Assembly: GCA_033763975.1 (NCBI GenBank)
Contig: JANRJM010000003.1
Location: 60,853-124,852, forward strand
Direction: 5' to 3'
Length of the DNA: 64,000 nt
Origin: Planctomycetota bacterium
GTDB lineage: Bacteria > Planctomycetota > Phycisphaerae > Phycisphaerales > UBA1924
Part shown: positions 61,582 through 64,000 of the stretch, in pieces
Layout of the letters: every line of letters begins with the position of its first letter
Position numbering within the stretch: the stretch's first letter is position 1
Position numbers and translations under genes: made by a program
Notes under the pieces: model-generated
What the model saw: the letters and a program-made list of their open reading frames with translations, nothing else
Told to the model about the DNA's origin: nothing
Database searches by the model: none

Positions 61582-62325
61582 ATGCACCGCCGGAGGCAAG
61601 CCAACCCGACGTCTCCCTCGCGCGCCGAGCCCGGCGCGACGGGCGATGACCTCGCGCACGACGTGCCCGCGGCGTTCATGCTGGGCGCCGACGCGTCGCA
61701 GGGCCTGAACGCCAAGGTGCTGGTGCTGAACACGGCATACGCCGCGATGCGCATCGTCTCGGCGCGGCGCGCGTTCTGCCTGGTGTCGCGGTCGATCGCC
61801 GAGATCATTCACGTCGAGCCGGGCGACGCGGGCCCGCGATATCTCAACTACGACCTCGCCTCGTGGATCGAGGTCTCCGCGCTCCAGCACGAGTTCGAGC
61901 GGGAGCGCCACGACTGGGTCCGCACCGTGCGCTTCGAGATCGCCGTCCCGCGCATCATCCGACTGCTCGGGTACGACCGCATCCCCGACCAGACCGTCAA
62001 GCTCAACCGGCGCAACCTCTTCGCACGCGACCGCAACCAGTGCCAGTACTGCGGCAAGACCTTCCCCACCAGCGAGCTCTCCATCGACCACGTCCTCCCG
62101 CGCTCCCAGGGCGGGCAGGACAGTTGGGAGAACCTGGTGTGCGCCTGCGTGAAATGCAACGCGCGCAAGGGCGGCCGCACGCCCCCCGAGGCCCACATGA
62201 AGCTCGTGCGCGAGCCCGTGCGCCCGAAGCGCAACCCGCTCATCTCCATCCGCCTGGGCCAGCAGAAGTACTCGTCCTGGAAGTCGTTCCTCGACGACGC
62301 GTATTGGAACGTCGAACTCAAGTGA
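61582..62325 (+). CDS. HNH endonuclease family protein
   Basis: A 247-residue protein. The HNH core begins near residue 145: RNLFARDRNQCQYCGKTFPT (first zinc Cys pair), LSIDHVLPRSQGGQDSWENL (catalytic His, Asn) and VCACVKCNARKGGR (second Cys pair). The N-terminal half (LNAKVLVLNTAYAAMRIVSA, RRAFCLVSRSIAEIIHVEPG) is the conserved extension of a common chromosomal HNH family in planctomycetes and actinobacteria. The biological role is unknown; there is no modification or defence partner nearby, so a restriction role is not supported. GGAG lies 7 nt before the ATG. Confidence 0.9.
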   Translation: MHRRRQANPTSPSRAEPGATGDDLAHDVPAAFMLGADASQGLNAKVLVLNTAYAAMRIVSARRAFCLVSRSIAEIIHVEPGDAGPRYLNYDLASWIEVSALQHEFERERHDWVRTVRFEIAVPRIIRLLGYDRIPDQTVKLNRRNLFARDRNQCQYCGKTFPTSELSIDHVLPRSQGGQDSWENLVCACVKCNARKGGRTPPEAHMKLVREPVRPKRNPLISIRLGQQKYSSWKSFLDDAYWNVELK

Positions 62326-62338
62326 ACTCCAAATCGCA

Positions 62339-62375
62339 ACGCCCGAGCCGCCGGTGAACCCGGCCGCTCGGGCGT
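62339..62375. terminator. Hairpin between convergent genes
   Basis: A 10-bp perfect outer stem (ACGCCCGAGC / GCTCGGGCGT) plus an inner GCCGG/CCGGC-type stem with a short loop. It lies 13 bp after the HNH gene and 36 bp after the end of the convergent gene. No strong T-run on either side, so activity is uncertain. Confidence 0.55.
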
Positions 62376-62411
62376 GTGTGTTGTCGTCGTGAAGTCGTTC
62401 CGACGGGCCGC

Positions 62412-63336
62412 TTACTTCTCGCGCCGCGAGATGCGGATCGACCCGTTGCTGGTGTCGACGACCGAGCGCTGGCCCGAAGCGGCGAAGACGACCTTGGCCT
62501 CGTTGCCGCGCTTGTTGGTCGAGACCTGGGCCGCCTCCGTGCCAAGATCGACGGTCACCTTGCCGTTGCTGGTGTCGGCGATCAGTTCGCCGCCGAACGC
62601 CGAGCCGACGGCGAGCTCGATACGTGCGTTCGACGAATCCAGCCGCACCGGCCCCGTCGCCGCGTCGTCCAGCACGACGTCGATCGTCCCGTTGGACGTA
62701 TCCGCCGTCACCGGCGTGCCGACGTCTTTCAGCGTGATGCCGCCATTGCTCGTGTCGGCCGTCACCCCGCCGCGCAAACGCTCGACGGTGGATCCGCCCG
62801 TTGGACGTATCCAGCACCGCCTCGCCCGCGTGGTCGCTGAGCGTGATGGCCCCGTTGGACGTGTCCATCACCGCCTTGCCCGAGAAGCCCGCCGCGGTGA
62901 TCGCCCCGTTCGACGTCGCCAGGTTCAGCCCCTCGGCGTCCGGGATCAGCACCTCGAGCGACACGCCGGCCCCATCACGGGCTTTGCCCTCGGGAAACTC
63001 GGCCTTCACCACGAGCGTGCCGTCATCATCGCGCACCGCGACGACCTTGATCTGCCGGAGCTGCTCCTGCGATTTGCCGCGCACGGTCGCACGGACATCG
63101 ACAGGCCCGCCGGAGGTCTTCGTAACGGTGATCCCGCCGTTGCGGGTCTTCACCAGCAGCGGCTTGCCCGGCACATGCTCGATGCCGAGCTGGCGGTTCT
63201 CCTCAACGCTCGACCAGCCGATGTCGGCGCCGCCGACGGACATGGCGCAGCCCAGCAGCGGCGTCGCGAGCCCCAGCGTCATCGCCGCCACCAGCACCCG
63301 CCCCGTGTTCCGCCGCGTCGTCGTGCGCACCGTCAT
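62412..63336 (-). pseudogene. DUF4097-like lipoprotein with SNG repeats, copy 2, frameshifted
   Basis: Start ATG 63336 has AAGGAGG 6 nt upstream. The signal peptide ends in lipobox TPLLGC. Repeats run in the first frame (ATSNGAITAAG, DTSNGAITLSD, DTSNGRI) to about 62795, then continue in another frame (DTSNGGITLKD, DTSNGTIDVVL, DTSNGKVTVDL, DTSNGSIRISR) to the stop at 62412. Removing one G of the GG at 62790-62791 restores a continuous protein (GRITVERLRGG) of about 307 residues. This is either a recent inactivating insertion or a sequencing error. Paralogue of the gene at 24575-25399. As it stands the product would lose the second half of its repeats. Confidence 0.85.
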
Positions 63337-63415
63337 GGCCAGCCTCCTTGGTTCGTGCTCCCCGTATTGGGACGCGCGACCCGGCGATTTCAGGCGTGGT
63401 GGTTTTGCCGCGTCG

Positions 63416-64000
63416 TCACGGCCCCGCGGTCGGCGGGGGAAGCGGGGGCGGCATGGCCGCCAGCTCGGCCCCCATCCAGCGCGACAGCTCCAGCCCGCCG
63501 ACAAACAGCAGCCACAGCATCAGGTGGGCGCCGCACAGCATCGTCGCCTGGTCACGCCGCAGTTTGAACAGCGCCATGACCATGAAGAAGTACGCCGCCG
63601 CCGCCGCCGGATAGGCCAGGATCACGCTCAGCGTCTCCGGCGCCCCGGGGATGCGCTGATGGCTCACGAACTGGAACGTCGCGAACGCCAGGAACATCCG
63701 CCCCGCGGCCCAGTCGTACCGACCGACCTGGTGCTTGGCGAGCTTGGCCGCGATCGCGACCGCGACGATCCCCGTGCCGGTGTGCACCAGCGTCTGGTAC
63801 AGCGTCAGCAGCACGACGACGACGATCAGCAGCGTCGTCGCCCGCCCGCCGGAGTAGATCGACGCGTTGACGCCCGCCGCGATCATCGCCCCGAGCGCAC
63901 ACCCGCCCGCGAGGGCCGCGTGCGTGCCGGGGCTCATGCGCGACGGCTTGACATACTCCGGCCGCGCGTCGCCCCCCGGCTCGGGCGGCTCAACCTCGCC
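63416..64000 (-). CDS. Multi-pass membrane protein, 5' end beyond the window
   Basis: The frame is open to the window edge. The visible part is 194 residues, of which the first 21 (Pro/Glu-rich, EVEPPEPGG) are cytoplasmic or linker. An ATG at 63937 exists but has no clear Shine-Dalgarno, and the reading frame continues upstream, so I treat the gene as partial. Four to five membrane helices follow: LLIVVVVLLTLYQTLVHTGT, MFLAFATFQFVSH, VILAYPAAAAAYFFMVMALF and LMLWLLFVGGLEL. Family not recognised. Confidence 0.7.
   Translation of the reverse strand, partial: GEVEPPEPGGDARPEYVKPSRMSPGTHAALAGGCALGAMIAAGVNASIYSGGRATTLLIVVVVLLTLYQTLVHTGTGIVAVAIAAKLAKHQVGRYDWAAGRMFLAFATFQFVSHQRIPGAPETLSVILAYPAAAAAYFFMVMALFKLRRDQATMLCGAHLMLWLLFVGGLELSRWMGAELAAMPPPLPPPTAGP

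Noticed and set aside
61582..62325. HNH protein as part of a restriction or defence system
   Set aside because: No methyltransferase, helicase or other defence gene is adjacent; neighbours are purH and a lipoprotein, and the family is a common chromosomal one.
59866..62790. Long minus-strand open frame through purH and the HNH gene
   Set aside because: It is only the read-through of the frameshifted DUF4097-like gene into the antisense strand of two well-supported genes.
1..64000. tRNA, rRNA or tmRNA genes
   Set aside because: Gaps between genes are short and none shows a T-loop GTTCGAATC-type motif with matching acceptor stem.

Overview
The window is a gene-dense, very GC-rich chromosomal segment with no rRNA, tRNA, CRISPR array or insertion sequence that I can find. 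It looks like a member of the Planctomycetota, most likely the Phycisphaerae. The signs are secreted proteins ending in dockerin-like Ca-binding loops or a PEP-CTERM-like tail (hydrophobic helix plus RRRR), many prepilin-type N-termini, a GT3-type glycogen synthase, and two stretches resembling a short repeat I recall as common in planctomycete genomes. This placement is inference; no rRNA is present to confirm it.

Region 1 (1-18.5 kb) is a carbohydrate-use locus. It encodes a secreted dockerin-like protein, two sugar ABC permeases, a Tat-exported solute-binding protein, a small membrane protein, a prepilin, a GH94 phosphorylase, a PEP-CTERM protein, a MalK-like ATPase, a PF10091/GH144-like lipoprotein glucanase, a LacI-family regulator, a GH1 beta-glucosidase and a discoidin-plus-six-hairpin glycosidase. 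Five copies of a LacI-type operator (consensus TGTAAACGYTTTCA) precede each of the five minus-strand transcription units. At four of them the operator starts on the last base of a recognisable -10 box with a TTGxxx -35 box 16-17 bp upstream. The whole locus therefore reads as one regulon. The enzyme set (endo-glucanase outside, phosphorylase and beta-glucosidase inside) suggests beta-glucan, possibly beta-1,2-glucan, as substrate.

Region 2 (18.5-30 kb) holds metabolic and housekeeping genes: iron alcohol dehydrogenase, glycerate 2-kinase, three small membrane proteins, greA, a ribokinase-family kinase, a DUF4097-like lipoprotein, and an operon of a cysteine-less TlpA-like protein, nnrE, a DUF151 nuclease-like protein, truD and a HAD hydrolase.

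Region 3 (30-40.6 kb) has a minus-strand operon tatD-lgt-galE-hydrolase-hypothetical-DUF255 protein, and on the plus strand a transglutaminase-like secreted protein overlapping nnrD.

Region 4 (40.6-47.3 kb) is a type IV pilus/pseudopilus cluster: pilT, a PilC/GspF protein, two prepilins, and a 954-residue PilX-like protein with Ca-binding loops.

Region 5 (47.4-64 kb) has rnhA and glycogen synthase, a fused PurS-PurL with an odd repetitive insertion, a GNAT-like protein, a sigma-54 response regulator divergent from ruvC, a PEP-CTERM protein, ribE, a PQQ-type propeller lipoprotein, purH, an HNH endonuclease, a frameshifted DUF4097 paralogue and a truncated membrane protein at the edge.

Across the window about a dozen genes lack a Shine-Dalgarno sequence but have a TANNNT hexamer 5-8 nt before the start codon, which suggests widespread leaderless transcription.
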